DNA from: CAJCIS01 sp965276755
GTDB lineage: Bacteria; Pseudomonadota; Alphaproteobacteria; Acetobacterales; Acetobacteraceae
Assembly (NCBI GenBank): GCA_965276755.1
Contig: OZ255625.1
Coordinates: 3,224,001 to 3,288,000, forward strand
Reading direction: 5' to 3'
Length of the DNA stretch: 64,000 nucleotides
Shown here: piece by piece, positions 17,064 to 26,041 of the stretch
Layout of the letters: every line of letters begins with the position of its first letter
Numbering within the stretch: the stretch's first letter is position 1
The notes under the pieces: model-generated
Told to the model about the DNA's origin: nothing
What the model saw: the letters and a program-made list of their open reading frames with translations, nothing else
Database searches by the model: none
Made by a program: the position numbers and the translations under genes

Positions 17064-18413
17064 TCACTTGATATAAAACCTCGCCGCCTCGTGCACCATC
17101 ATGACCGCAGGTGTGCCAACCGCCAGAAGTGCAATCCCCCCGTATGCCGCAAGCACGCGCCCGCGCGCCAAAATGCCGAAACCCGGCACGCCAAGACCAA
17201 GCGCAAATACCAGAGGAATGAAGTAACGCCCGACAATGCCCTCCACGTAGGGGCGTCCGACCGGCGTCCAATCGAAATACTGCAGCACCATCATCGCCGC
17301 GACAGCAAACCCGATGGCGACCAGCGCGCACGCCGGCCGAACGCTCCGCCCGACCATGGCGCCGGCGATGCAAAGCAGCACGACAATGCACGCCAGCCAC
17401 ACGAAGGGTGTCGGCAGAGGCGTGTCGATCCACGCCAGCCGCCCCACGAATTCGCTGGCATAGACGCCGCCCTGCGCAAACGTAGTAACAATGATGGGCA
17501 GCATCGCGCCCGGATGCGCCGCCACGAAATGCCACTGCGCCCAGGGATTCGACGCCCCGATCGGTGTCATCACACGCACGGCCACCAACGCGCACCAGAT
17601 CAGGATCGCCATGCACGCGCTGCAGGCGGCAATGATGCCGGCGCGGCCGCGATCCGCCTGGATCAGCAGCAGGCTCAGCAGCGCGTAAGGCGGCCGCGCC
17701 ATGCCGATCAACGCAAGGCAGCCGGCCAACACCACGCGTTCGATGCTGCCCGGCGCGCGATCCTTTGCAATGAGCCAGTCAAGCCGTGCGACAACCAGCG
17801 CGCAAACCGGTATCATCAGCGCGTCCTGACTGGCCGAGGCGCCGAGTGCGACCGACATAGGCAACATCAGCACCGCCATCACAAGCGGCCGCGTTCGCTG
17901 CGCCAGAGCAATCGCCCAGGCGCCAAGCGCCGCAAATAGCGTGGCATTGAACAGCCGCGCTGCGACCAGCGTCGCATCGACGTGCATGCCGCACGCGCGG
18001 CCGAACCAGTAGGCGAGCGCGTCGCCAACATAGAACGCCGGCGGATATTGCGCCGTGTTGCCAAAATAGGCGAACGCCGTAACACGGTGCCATTTCACCG
18101 CATTGGCCGCGCGCAAATCCGCGCCGGTCAGGCGCAGCCAGGGCCGGAACGCCAGCGGCCGCAGCGGTTCGAACGCGGCATAGATGGCCGGATCGGATGG
18201 GCCGCCTGACACCGGCACGATGGCGCCCCCGGCGGTCAGAACAGGCAGGCGCTCCCCAAGCACATGCCCGTGGGCCACGTTGACCGCGCGCAGCATGTGG
18301 AACGGCTCGTCCGAATTCGCCCAGGGCGGCACCACGACGGCGATGGCCAGCAGCAGCGGCAGGCTCCACGCGAGAAATAGCGCCGCCAGGACTCTTCCCG
18401 CCGGCAATGCCAT
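17064..18413 (-). CDS. DUF2142-like polytopic membrane protein
   Basis: The 449-residue product has an N-terminal membrane helix, then the loop WANSDEPFHMLRA (D-E-P-x-H), which is characteristic of DUF2142 membrane proteins that sit near cell-surface polysaccharide genes. About ten further hydrophobic segments follow. The topology resembles GT-C glycosyltransferases, which use an acidic first loop, so a sugar-transfer role is possible but unproven. The ATG at 18413 overlaps the stop of the amino acid permease gene (TGATG), so the two are translationally coupled. The longer upstream frame to 18989 is antisense-like noise from the permease. Confidence 0.72.
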   Translation of the reverse strand: MALPAGRVLAALFLAWSLPLLLAIAVVVPPWANSDEPFHMLRAVNVAHGHVLGERLPVLTAGGAIVPVSGGPSDPAIYAAFEPLRPLAFRPWLRLTGADLRAANAVKWHRVTAFAYFGNTAQYPPAFYVGDALAYWFGRACGMHVDATLVAARLFNATLFAALGAWAIALAQRTRPLVMAVLMLPMSVALGASASQDALMIPVCALVVARLDWLIAKDRAPGSIERVVLAGCLALIGMARPPYALLSLLLIQADRGRAGIIAACSACMAILIWCALVAVRVMTPIGASNPWAQWHFVAAHPGAMLPIIVTTFAQGGVYASEFVGRLAWIDTPLPTPFVWLACIVVLLCIAGAMVGRSVRPACALVAIGFAVAAMMVLQYFDWTPVGRPYVEGIVGRYFIPLVFALGLGVPGFGILARGRVLAAYGGIALLAVGTPAVMMVHEAARFYIK

Positions 18414-19753
18414 CAAACGCGGCGCCGCAGCCCTGCATACAACGCCAGCACCAGGGCAATCAGCAAGGCACTGGAGAGGAACTCGCTGCGCTGGCCCGGA
18501 TTGGCCGCCATGGCAACCAGCACCGCGATGATCACGCCCACAACGCCCCAGCTCGCATAAGGAAAAAACCACATGGGCAGGCTCAGCCGTTCGGGCGTTT
18601 GCGCCTGCCAGATACGGCGCAGGCGCAGCTCGGCCAGCGCCACCAGCAGGTAATTGACCAGCGCAATCGCGCCCGACGCATCGACCAGGAACGTGAACAC
18701 CCGTGTTGGCGACAGGACCGCAGCCGCCATCGCGATATAGCCGAACAGCGCGCCTGCCAAAATCGCGCGCGCCGGCACCTGGCGCGCATTCACCGCGACA
18801 AGCCATTGCGGCGCGTCGCCGCGCGCGGCCAGCGTAAACAGCACGCGCGATGTCACGTAAATGCCCGAATTCAGGCAGCTCAGCACAGCGGTCATCACCA
18901 CCAGATTCATGATGGTGGCCGCCCCAGGAATGCCGATCCGTCCCAGCGCCAGTGCAAACGGGCTGTCGCCGGGATGGATGCTGTCCCACGGCACGATCGA
19001 GACGATCAGGAATATCGAGACGACAAAGAAAAGCAGAATCCGCACCGCAACCGAACTCGTCAGCCGCGCGATCGCCCGCGCGCCCTCATTGGACTCGGCC
19101 GCGGCGATCGTAACGATCTCGGCGCCTACAAAAGAAAAGATCACTGTGGTCACGCCTGACAGGATCGCCGCCGCGCCATGCGGCGCAAAGCCGCCATGCA
19201 CAGTCAACGTGGCGAAGGTGGGACCATGCGGCGCACCCAGCCCGCACGCATAAGCGCCCGCAATCGCAATGAAGATCAGGATGGCCGCAACCTTGATGGA
19301 AGCAAACCAGAACTCGAATTCGCCGAAAGAACGTGCAGACAGCAAATTCACCGCCGCCATCGCGCTGAGCAGGATGCTGCCCAACGCCCAGACCGGCACG
19401 CCCGGCACCCAGGCCGACAGCAATTTGGCGCCGGCCAGCGCCTCGATCGGCAGCACGATCACCCAGAAATACCAATACAGCCAGCCGGCCGTGAACCCCG
19501 CCCAATCACCCAGCCCCAGCCGGGCAAATTCCGTAAAGCTGCCCGTGCCCGGCGCGCCGGCGGCAAGCTCGCTCAGCATCCGCATGATAAACAGGATCAC
19601 CAGGCCGGCCAGCGCGTAGCTCAGCACTGCGGCCGGACCGATTGCGGCAATGGATGCGCTGCTGCCGACGAAAAGCCCTGCGCCGATGATGCCGCCAACG
19701 GTAATCATCGTGACGTGGCGGCGCCGCAGCGTTTGGCCCAGGGTCGTCTGCAT
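18413..19753 (-). CDS. Amino acid permease (APC superfamily)
   Basis: An inner-membrane amino acid:proton symporter. The 446-residue product begins MQTTLGQTLRRRHVTMITVGG and has the first-helix motif GGIIGAGLFVGSS, about 12 membrane segments, and the conserved AP(E)TGSFTEFARLGLG region. It looks most like the GABA/proline/aromatic AAT group. The substrate is unknown. The ATG at 19753 is preceded by AGGAGTTCG. Frames further upstream run into a family B repeat. The DUF2142-like gene follows with a 1-bp overlap. Confidence 0.88.
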   Translation of the reverse strand: MQTTLGQTLRRRHVTMITVGGIIGAGLFVGSSASIAAIGPAAVLSYALAGLVILFIMRMLSELAAGAPGTGSFTEFARLGLGDWAGFTAGWLYWYFWVIVLPIEALAGAKLLSAWVPGVPVWALGSILLSAMAAVNLLSARSFGEFEFWFASIKVAAILIFIAIAGAYACGLGAPHGPTFATLTVHGGFAPHGAAAILSGVTTVIFSFVGAEIVTIAAAESNEGARAIARLTSSVAVRILLFFVVSIFLIVSIVPWDSIHPGDSPFALALGRIGIPGAATIMNLVVMTAVLSCLNSGIYVTSRVLFTLAARGDAPQWLVAVNARQVPARAILAGALFGYIAMAAAVLSPTRVFTFLVDASGAIALVNYLLVALAELRLRRIWQAQTPERLSLPMWFFPYASWGVVGVIIAVLVAMAANPGQRSEFLSSALLIALVLALYAGLRRRV

Positions 19754-19775
19754 CGAACTCCTCAAAACAAAAGGC

Positions 19776-19814
19776 AAGCAGTCCTTTTTTGAAAAAAAGG
19801 ACCAAAAAACTTTT
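19776..19814. repeat. Family B A/T-rich hairpin repeat
   Basis: GTCCTTTTTT-G-AAAAAAAGGAC followed by CAAAAAACTTTT. It lies between the permease start and the end of the enoyl-CoA hydratase gene. Confidence 0.8.
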
Positions 19815-19820
19815 GCAAAT

Positions 19821-20585
19821 TTAGCGGCGGTTGAACATGCCCACACGGCGTTCGCTGACCGCGCGCAGGCCTTCGCGAAAATCCTCCGTGCCCATCAGGC
19901 GCTGCTGTTCGGCCAGTTCATGTACCGTCTGCGCCCGCACCGCCTCCGCCAAACCTTGCCTCAACGTCGCGCGTGTCGACTCCACAGCCAGCGGCGCATT
20001 CTCCGCCAACTCCTGCGCCAGCGCGACCGCGCGCATCCGTACATCGCCAAACGCCACGACCTCGTCGGCCAGCCCCCAATCCAGCGCCTGCTCCGCCTTG
20101 ATGCGCCGCCCCGTCAGCAACATCACCGAAGCCCGCTGCTTCCCGATCAAACGCGGCAGCGTATGCGAAATACCAAACCCCGCATGAAATCCCAGCTTGA
20201 CGAAATTGGCCGAAAAGCGCGCCTCCTCCGCCGCCACCCGAAAGTCCGCCACCAGCGCCAGCCCCAGCCCCGCCCCCACCGCCGCACCCTGCACCGCAGC
20301 CACGATCGGCTTGCGCGTAGAAAATAGCCGCACCGCCTGATCGTACAAAGGATTGACCGTCGAACCCGCCTCCCGCTCCAGCCCCGCCGGGCCGGATAGA
20401 TCGGCGCCACCGCAGAACACGCGACCAACGCTTGCCAGCACCACGGCGCGGCAATCCTCGTGCGCGTCAAAAGCCTCCAGCGCGTCGGCCACGTCGCGCA
20501 TCAAGGCGACGCTGACATGATTATTCGGCGGCGCATCGATCTGCACCAGCCCGACATGCCCCTGGCGTGTGGCCGAAACGCTCAT
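19821..20585 (-). CDS. Enoyl-CoA hydratase/isomerase family protein
   Basis: The 254-residue crotonase-fold product has SVGRVFCGGADLSG near residue 54 and PIVAAVQGAAVGAGLGLALVADFR near residue 93, forming the oxyanion hole. It is followed by SANFVKLGFHAGFG with no canonical Glu pair, so the reaction (hydratase, isomerase or other) is not clear. Its start overlaps the stop of the acyl-CoA dehydrogenase gene by 4 bp (ATGA), so the pair acts in one acyl-CoA pathway such as branched or aryl-acyl-CoA oxidation. Confidence 0.85.
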   Translation of the reverse strand: MSVSATRQGHVGLVQIDAPPNNHVSVALMRDVADALEAFDAHEDCRAVVLASVGRVFCGGADLSGPAGLEREAGSTVNPLYDQAVRLFSTRKPIVAAVQGAAVGAGLGLALVADFRVAAEEARFSANFVKLGFHAGFGISHTLPRLIGKQRASVMLLTGRRIKAEQALDWGLADEVVAFGDVRMRAVALAQELAENAPLAVESTRATLRQGLAEAVRAQTVHELAEQQRLMGTEDFREGLRAVSERRVGMFNRR

Positions 20586-21742
20586 CGCCGCGTGCCCAGC
20601 AAATTGCGGGCGACCACCCAGCGATGCACCTCCGTCGGCCCATCATAGATGCGCATCGCGCGCAGGCGCGCGGCCATCATGTGCAGCGGCAACTCGCGCG
20701 TCATGCCCATCTCGCCGAAAATCTGCATGGTGCGGTCGACCACCTCGTAGGCCATCTCGGTGGCAAACGCCTTGACCATGGAGATCTCCGCCCGCACGTC
20801 GCGCCCCGTATCCAGCTTCCAGGCGCAATCATAGGCCATCAGGCGCGCTGCGTGTATGCGCGTGGCCGCGTCCGCCACCCAGCCCTGCACCACCCCGCGT
20901 TCGGAAAGCGGCATGCCGAATGTGACGCGCCGGGGCGCAAACTCGACCATCATGTCCAGCGCGCGCTGGGCCATGCCGATGGACCAGGACGCCATTTCAA
21001 TCCGCCGCGTGCCCAGCCGCAACTGCATGGGCGCAAAGCCCCCGCCCTCCTGGCCCAGCAGCTTCCAGCCCGGCACGCGGCAATCCTCCAGCGCGATTTC
21101 GTAGGTGGCCGCGCCGCCGATCATGGGAATGCGCCGCAGCACGCAAAAGCCCGGCGTGTCCCGATCGACCAGGAAGGCGGACACGCCGCGGCGCGTCTCG
21201 CGGTCGGTGACCGCCATGACGATCGTGAAATCGGCCTGATCGGCGCGGCTGATCCAGATCTTGCGCCCGTTCAGCACCCAATCCTCGCCGTCGCGCACCG
21301 CGCGCGTGATCATGCTGGCGGGGTCCGATCCCGCACCAGGCTCGGAAATGCCTATGGCCGAGATCGTCTCGCCCCGGACGTAAGGCGCCAGATACGCCTC
21401 GCGCTGCCGCTCGGTCACGGTGGCCGCCAGCATGCGCAGATTGGGCGAGTCCGGCGGCAGTGTGTAGGGCGTGATTGTCCGCCCCATCTCCTCGTTGACG
21501 CCAACCAGGGCCACGGCAGGGAGATCAACGCCGCCCAGATCGGCCGGCGCATCCAGGCCCCACAGGCCCAGCTCGCGCGAGACGCTGTCGATATGTGCGT
21601 GTTCCGCGGCGGTCACATGCGGCCCGTCGCCCTGAACATCCCGCGCCAGCACCGCGGCTTCGAGTGGCAGGAGCTCGCGCGTCACGAAGCGGCGCACCAG
21701 GTCTTGGATCATCTGGTGTTCTTCGGACAGCGCGAAGTCCAT
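20582..21742 (-). CDS. Acyl-CoA dehydrogenase family protein
   Basis: An FAD enzyme that oxidises acyl-CoA to enoyl-CoA and passes electrons to ETF. The 386-residue product starts MDFALSEEHQMIQDLVRRFV and has the three domains: helical N-terminus, ISEPGAGSDPASMITRAVRDG (FAD-binding signature 1) and a C-terminal helical domain with QIFGEMGMTRELPLHMMAARLRAMRIYDGPTEVHRWVVAR. The signature 2 helix lies there (QxxGGxG becomes QIFGEMG). The catalytic base is not placed with certainty. The in-frame start at 21790 would run into the tRNA, so the ATG at 21742 is chosen. Confidence 0.87.
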   Translation of the reverse strand: MDFALSEEHQMIQDLVRRFVTRELLPLEAAVLARDVQGDGPHVTAAEHAHIDSVSRELGLWGLDAPADLGGVDLPAVALVGVNEEMGRTITPYTLPPDSPNLRMLAATVTERQREAYLAPYVRGETISAIGISEPGAGSDPASMITRAVRDGEDWVLNGRKIWISRADQADFTIVMAVTDRETRRGVSAFLVDRDTPGFCVLRRIPMIGGAATYEIALEDCRVPGWKLLGQEGGGFAPMQLRLGTRRIEMASWSIGMAQRALDMMVEFAPRRVTFGMPLSERGVVQGWVADAATRIHAARLMAYDCAWKLDTGRDVRAEISMVKAFATEMAYEVVDRTMQIFGEMGMTRELPLHMMAARLRAMRIYDGPTEVHRWVVARNLLGTRR

Positions 21743-21763
21743 GGCCCCCCCGGCCTTCGCCCC

Positions 21764-21837
21764 TGCGCCCGGCAGGACTTGAACCCGCAACCAAGCCGTT
21801 ATGAGCGGCCCGCTCTAACCAGTTGAGCTACAGGCGC
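21764..21837 (-). tRNA. tRNA-Ile (CAT anticodon, tRNA-Ile2)
   Basis: The reverse strand folds into a full cloverleaf: acceptor GCGCCTG/CGGGCGC, D-arm GCTC/GAGC, anticodon stem GGCCG/CGGCT with loop CTCATAA, and T-arm GCGGG-TTCAAGT-CCTGC. The CAT anticodon with the CTCATAA loop and following GCTTGGTTGCG matches isoleucine tRNA read by lysidine-modified C34 (ileX type) rather than methionine tRNA. CCA is not encoded. Confidence 0.9.
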
Positions 21838-21975
21838 CAGGGGGCGGTCTGATCTGCCCCAGCCGCGTCCGGCCGGCAAGCCGCCCGGCCGGTTGCCCCG
21901 CCAAACCCCTTCTGCCATGTTCCGCCGCCGCGCGGGGGGACCCCCCTGCGCCAAGAGAACAATCCGGAGACAGGA

Positions 21976-24072
21976 ATGCTGGCAAACCTTGCCATCGGTG
22001 CATGCGGGGTCGTGGCCCTGGCTTACGGTGCCGTCACCACCCGCCAGGTGCTGGCCGCCGACGCCGGCACCGCGCGCATGCAGGAAATCAGCGCCGCCGT
22101 ACAGGAAGGCGCGCGCGCCTACCTCAATCGCCAGTACCTCACGATCGGCATCGTCGGCGTGGTGATCCTGGTGATCCTCGGCCTCCTGCTGGGGATGGCG
22201 CCCGCCGTGGGCTTTGCCATCGGCGCCGCCCTTTCGGCCGCGGCCGGCTATATCGGCATGAACGTCTCCGTCCGCGCCAACGTGCGCACCGCCCAGGCCA
22301 GCCGCAACGGTCTCGCCGCCGGCCTCGAAGTCGCCTTCCGCGCCGGTGCCATCACCGGCATGCTGGTCGTGGGCCTCGGCCTGCTCGGCGTCACCATCTA
22401 TTACGCGGCGCTCCGCCACATCTACGGCGGCGTCGATCTGCGCCCCATCCTCGAAGCCCTCGTCGGCCTCTCCTTCGGCGCCTCCCTGATTTCGATCTTC
22501 GCCCGGCTGGGCGGCGGCATCTTCACCAAGGGTGCCGACGTCGGCGCCGACCTCGTCGGCAAGGTCGAAGCCAATATCCCCGAAGACGACCCCCGCAACC
22601 CTGCGGTCATCGCCGACAACGTGGGCGATAACGTCGGCGACTGCGCCGGCATGGCCGCCGACCTCTTCGAGACCTACGTGGTCACCATCGTCGCCACCAT
22701 GCTGCTGGCCGCGATCTTCTTCGTCGACCCCGCCGTGCGCGATCGCGCCATGATGCTGCCGCTGGCCATCGGCGCCGTGTGCATCCTGACCTCCGTCATC
22801 GGCACCTACGCGGTCAAGCTGGGCGATAACGGCAACATCATGCAAGCGCTCTACAAGGGCCTGGGCGTGACGGGCGGGCTCTCGCTGGTCGGCATTTTCC
22901 TGGTCATGGGCATGACCGTGGGCTTCAAGGTCCATCTGGGCCTGCCGGGCGGCGGCTACACCACGGGCATGGCGCTGATGGGCTGCGCGATCGTCGGCCT
23001 GGCCGTCACCGGCGCGCTGGTCTGGATCACCGAATACTACACCTCCACCGAATACCGCCCCGTGCGCAGCATCGCCCAAAGCAGCACGACGGGCCACGGC
23101 ACCAACGTCATCCAGGGCCTGGCCGTCTCGATGGAAGCGACCGCCCTGCCGGTGGTCGTCATCTGCTTCGGCATCCTGTTCGCCTACCTGCTGAGCGGCC
23201 TGTTCGGCATCGCCATCGCGGCCACCACCATGCTCGCACTCGCGGGCATGATCGTGGCGCTGGACGCCTACGGCCCGGTCACCGACAATGCCGGCGGCAT
23301 CGCGGAGATGGCCGACCTGCCGCCCGAAGTCCGTAAGATCACCGACGCGCTGGACGCGGTGGGCAACACCACCAAGGCGGTCACCAAGGGCTACGCCATC
23401 GGCTCGGCGGGCCTGGCCTCGCTGGTGCTCTTCGCCGCCTATACGCAGGATTTGGCGACGGACTTCCCCAACCTGAACGTCAGCTTCTCGCTGACCAACC
23501 CGTATGTCGTGGTCGGGCTCTTCCTCGGCGGCCTGCTCCCCTATTTGTTCGGGGCCATGGCGATGACCGCCGTCGGCCGTGCGGCCGGTGCCGTTGTGGT
23601 CGAGGTGCGCCGCCAGTTCCGCGACATTCCCGGCATCATGGAAGGCACGGGCAAGCCCGAATACGGCAAAGCGGTGGACCTGCTGACGAAAGCCGCCATA
23701 CGCGAAATGATCCTGCCCAGCCTGCTGCCCGTCCTGGCGCCGATCGTCGTGTTCTTCGCCGTCTCCGCCCTCGGCGGACGCGCGGCTGGCTTCTCCACAC
23801 TGGGCGCCATGCTGCTGGGCACGATCGTGACCGGGCTGTTCGTGGCCATCTCCATGACCAGCGGTGGCGGCGCGTGGGACAACGCCAAGAAATACATCGA
23901 GGAAGGCAACCACGGCGGCAAAGGCAGCGATGCCCACAAGGCCGCGGTGACGGGCGATACCGTCGGCGACCCGTACAAGGATACGGCCGGGCCGGCAGTG
24001 AACCCGATGATCAAAATCACCAACATTGTCGCGCTGTTGCTGCTCTCGGTCCTGGCGGCGGCGGCGCGGTAG
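21976..24072 (+). CDS. hppA: K+-independent membrane proton-translocating pyrophosphatase
   Basis: An inner-membrane H+ pump driven by pyrophosphate hydrolysis. The 698-residue product has about 16 hydrophobic segments, the DVGADLVGKVEANIPEDDPR motif (from residue 188), NVGDNVGDCAGMAADLFE and the C-terminal TVGDPYKDTAGPAVNP. At GNTTKAVTKGYAIGSAG a Lys is at residue 467 where K+-dependent enzymes have Ala, so it is the K+-independent, H+-pumping class, as in Rhodospirillum. The ATG at 21976 has GGAGACAGGA before it. It stands alone, with a large hairpin and family C repeat after it. Confidence 0.95.
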   Translation: MLANLAIGACGVVALAYGAVTTRQVLAADAGTARMQEISAAVQEGARAYLNRQYLTIGIVGVVILVILGLLLGMAPAVGFAIGAALSAAAGYIGMNVSVRANVRTAQASRNGLAAGLEVAFRAGAITGMLVVGLGLLGVTIYYAALRHIYGGVDLRPILEALVGLSFGASLISIFARLGGGIFTKGADVGADLVGKVEANIPEDDPRNPAVIADNVGDNVGDCAGMAADLFETYVVTIVATMLLAAIFFVDPAVRDRAMMLPLAIGAVCILTSVIGTYAVKLGDNGNIMQALYKGLGVTGGLSLVGIFLVMGMTVGFKVHLGLPGGGYTTGMALMGCAIVGLAVTGALVWITEYYTSTEYRPVRSIAQSSTTGHGTNVIQGLAVSMEATALPVVVICFGILFAYLLSGLFGIAIAATTMLALAGMIVALDAYGPVTDNAGGIAEMADLPPEVRKITDALDAVGNTTKAVTKGYAIGSAGLASLVLFAAYTQDLATDFPNLNVSFSLTNPYVVVGLFLGGLLPYLFGAMAMTAVGRAAGAVVVEVRRQFRDIPGIMEGTGKPEYGKAVDLLTKAAIREMILPSLLPVLAPIVVFFAVSALGGRAAGFSTLGAMLLGTIVTGLFVAISMTSGGGAWDNAKKYIEEGNHGGKGSDAHKAAVTGDTVGDPYKDTAGPAVNPMIKITNIVALLLLSVLAAAAR

Positions 24073-24077
24073 AAGGC

Positions 24078-24263
24078 AAGGCCAGGGGGCTCTGCCCCCT
24101 GGACCCCCGCTAAGGACAAGTCCTTAGAACCTATTTGTAGGTTCAGGAGGGGGGCAGCACGTGGTGTGACAACACGGGTGTCGGCCCCCCTCCTGAACCT
24201 ACAAATGGGGGTCTGGGGCCTCAGGCCCCAGCGGGGTCCAGGGGCAGAGCCCCTGGCCTTGCC
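24078..24263. repeat. Family C repeat pair around a 23-bp perfect inverted repeat
   Basis: Left copy: CCAGGGGGCTCTGCCCCCTGG then GACCCCCGCTAAGGACAAG and its mirror. Right copy: CTGGGGCCTCAGGCCCCAG then CCAGGGGCAGAGCCCCTGG. Between them the arms 24133-24155 and 24184-24206 (ATTTGTAGGTTCAGGAGGGG and its complement) are perfect over 23 bp with a 28-bp loop. This would form a strong hairpin and probably terminates transcription from both convergent genes. Confidence 0.85.
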
Positions 24264-24264
24264 T

Positions 24265-25935
24265 CTACGGCATCATCGCCTCCGCGGCGGCCGAGATCGG
24301 GCTGGTGAGGCCATACTCATCCACGCTTTGCACGCGGTAGAGGTGGCTGCCGCTCCCTGGCTGATCGGTGCAGCTTGTGCTGCTTGTGACGCAGCTTGGC
24401 AGGGCCTGGCCGTCCCGCGTCACATGATAGACGAACTGGGTCGACGTGCTGGCGACGGTGATGGGATCCCAGCTGACGATGACGCTAGGCTGAGTGCAAG
24501 GCTCAGTGCCGTCATAGGCGTTGCCGCGGCAAAACACCTGGATATGCGCGGGGATGTGCGTGGTCAGGATCAGCGGCGGGCGAGGCGGCTGGGTGAAATC
24601 GAATTCGTTGATGAACTGGCCAACCGGCATGACCGTGCCGTTCGGCAGCTTGAGGGTGCGCAGCGCGTCGCGCACGGTGGGGCGGTGGTCGGGATTGCTG
24701 AGAACGGTCGGAACAAGACGCTGGCCGCCGAGAAACAAATCCTCGATGAACGTCGCATAGCTGTCGAAACTGAAAAGCTGCGGATCGATGCCGCGGCGCG
24801 CGTATGCGCTGATCATGATGCCCGGTACGCGCAGGCCCCAGCCCTGGATGGGCGTCGCGGAAGTGTTGGTATCCACATTGATCGGCGGCACGTGGTCGTA
24901 AAAGCCGCCCCAATCATCCCACGTGATGAAAATGGCGGTGTTTTTCCAATACGGCGACTCCATGACCGCATTGACCAGGCTGGTGACATACATCATGCCG
25001 GCGGTGACACCCGCGGGCGGGTGCTCGCTATAGGTCTGCGAGGGCACGATCCAGGACACGGCAGGCAGCGTGCCCTGCCTGATATCTTCAAGGAATTGCT
25101 CGATCGGCGGATTGTGCAATTGCAGATAGGCGGGGCCTTGCGCCTGCACCCAGGCGAAATAGGGCGGCGGGTTCCAGATCGAGGCCACGGTCGAGGTCTG
25201 CACCTGTGGGTCGCACGTCAATGCCCCATCGGCGCAATCGGGCTCCGGCCCTTCGCCCAGATAATATTTCCACATCACGTTCTGCGCATCGAGCAGGTGG
25301 AAGAGATTGGCCCACGGATAACGCGCATCGCCGATGGGAAAATCGGCGTTCGGCGCCGTCGTGCAGCTCAGCGCCGTATTGTGGTCCGTGCACAGTGCGG
25401 ACCATTCGCTGACAAGATCGAGATGGGACGGCAACGACCAGGACCGCACGCCCTCGAATAAATGGTCCTGCAGCACAAAATTGCTCGCATAGGCCCAGTA
25501 ATTCGGGATTTCGGCGTTGGTGTGATAGCCCATGACGTCGTGCTGCGTCACGCCGCGCGCAATGCCGCCGCAACCCGGTGCGTCGGGGAACGGGCAGGCG
25601 GCGGTGGCGGCAAGATCCTGTTGATAGATGAAGCCGTCCATGCGCGCGTGGCTGATCCCGTCATCGAGATCGGCCTGTGCATCGGGCGCATCGTGCGGGC
25701 CGCCGGCATTGGCATCGTGCGGGTCGTGATAGGGCGCGATGCAGCCGAGTGCCGTGTTGGCCGGATTGATCGGAATGCACGTGCCCGGCCGTAAGCCGTC
25801 CGCGCCCGGGAAGGTGCCGAAATAGGAGTCAAAGGAGCGGTTCTCCTGCATGATGATGATCACATGCTGCAGCGGCGTCGCCGCGAGGCAGGGTAGGGCC
25901 AGAAGGAGCGGCAGGCAGGCAAGCAGGGTGCGCAT
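24265..25935 (-). CDS. Secreted phosphoesterase / phospholipase C-like protein
   Basis: The 556-residue product has a signal peptide (MRTLLACLPLLLALPCLA) and begins the mature part with HVIIIMQENRSFDSYFGTFPGADG, the metal-binding signature of the PF04185 phosphoesterase family (phosphatidylcholine phospholipase C and acid phosphatase AcpA). ITWDDWGGFYDHVPP near residue 345 is the second conserved block. Residues about 460-556 look like a fibronectin type III domain that may bind a surface polymer. It is probably secreted or periplasmic and releases phosphate from phospholipid or phosphomonoesters; substrate is not certain. Confidence 0.87.
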   Translation of the reverse strand: MRTLLACLPLLLALPCLAATPLQHVIIIMQENRSFDSYFGTFPGADGLRPGTCIPINPANTALGCIAPYHDPHDANAGGPHDAPDAQADLDDGISHARMDGFIYQQDLAATAACPFPDAPGCGGIARGVTQHDVMGYHTNAEIPNYWAYASNFVLQDHLFEGVRSWSLPSHLDLVSEWSALCTDHNTALSCTTAPNADFPIGDARYPWANLFHLLDAQNVMWKYYLGEGPEPDCADGALTCDPQVQTSTVASIWNPPPYFAWVQAQGPAYLQLHNPPIEQFLEDIRQGTLPAVSWIVPSQTYSEHPPAGVTAGMMYVTSLVNAVMESPYWKNTAIFITWDDWGGFYDHVPPINVDTNTSATPIQGWGLRVPGIMISAYARRGIDPQLFSFDSYATFIEDLFLGGQRLVPTVLSNPDHRPTVRDALRTLKLPNGTVMPVGQFINEFDFTQPPRPPLILTTHIPAHIQVFCRGNAYDGTEPCTQPSVIVSWDPITVASTSTQFVYHVTRDGQALPSCVTSSTSCTDQPGSGSHLYRVQSVDEYGLTSPISAAAEAMMP

Positions 25936-25995
25936 CTTGGCGTATCCTCCGGGAGGAGGTGCAATCTGCGGCGTTCGGGTGCGTGAAAGGTTAAG

Positions 25996-26036
25996 GCAAG
26001 CAGTCCTTTTTTGAAAAAAAGGACCAAAAAACTTTT
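25996..26036. repeat. Family B A/T-rich hairpin repeat
   Basis: Nearly identical to the copy at 19776: GTCCTTTTTT-G-AAAAAAAGGAC plus CAAAAAACTTTT. It ends right next to the stop codon of the amidase gene. Confidence 0.8.
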
Positions 26037-26041
26037 ATCTG

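Noticed and set aside
20567..21826. 419-residue forward frame over the acyl-CoA dehydrogenase and tRNA
   Set aside because: It runs through a tRNA gene and is antisense to a well-formed enzyme gene.
21764..21837. Initiator or elongator methionine tRNA
   Set aside because: The CAT anticodon is in the CTCATAA loop with the stem and D-arm pattern of tRNA-Ile2; elongator tRNA-Met and initiator features (three G-C pairs at the anticodon stem) are missing.
21799..23937. 712-residue open frame on the reverse strand over hppA
   Set aside because: It is antisense to a clear hppA gene, has no family likeness and a biased composition (His, Gly, Asp), as expected for a shadow frame in GC-rich DNA.
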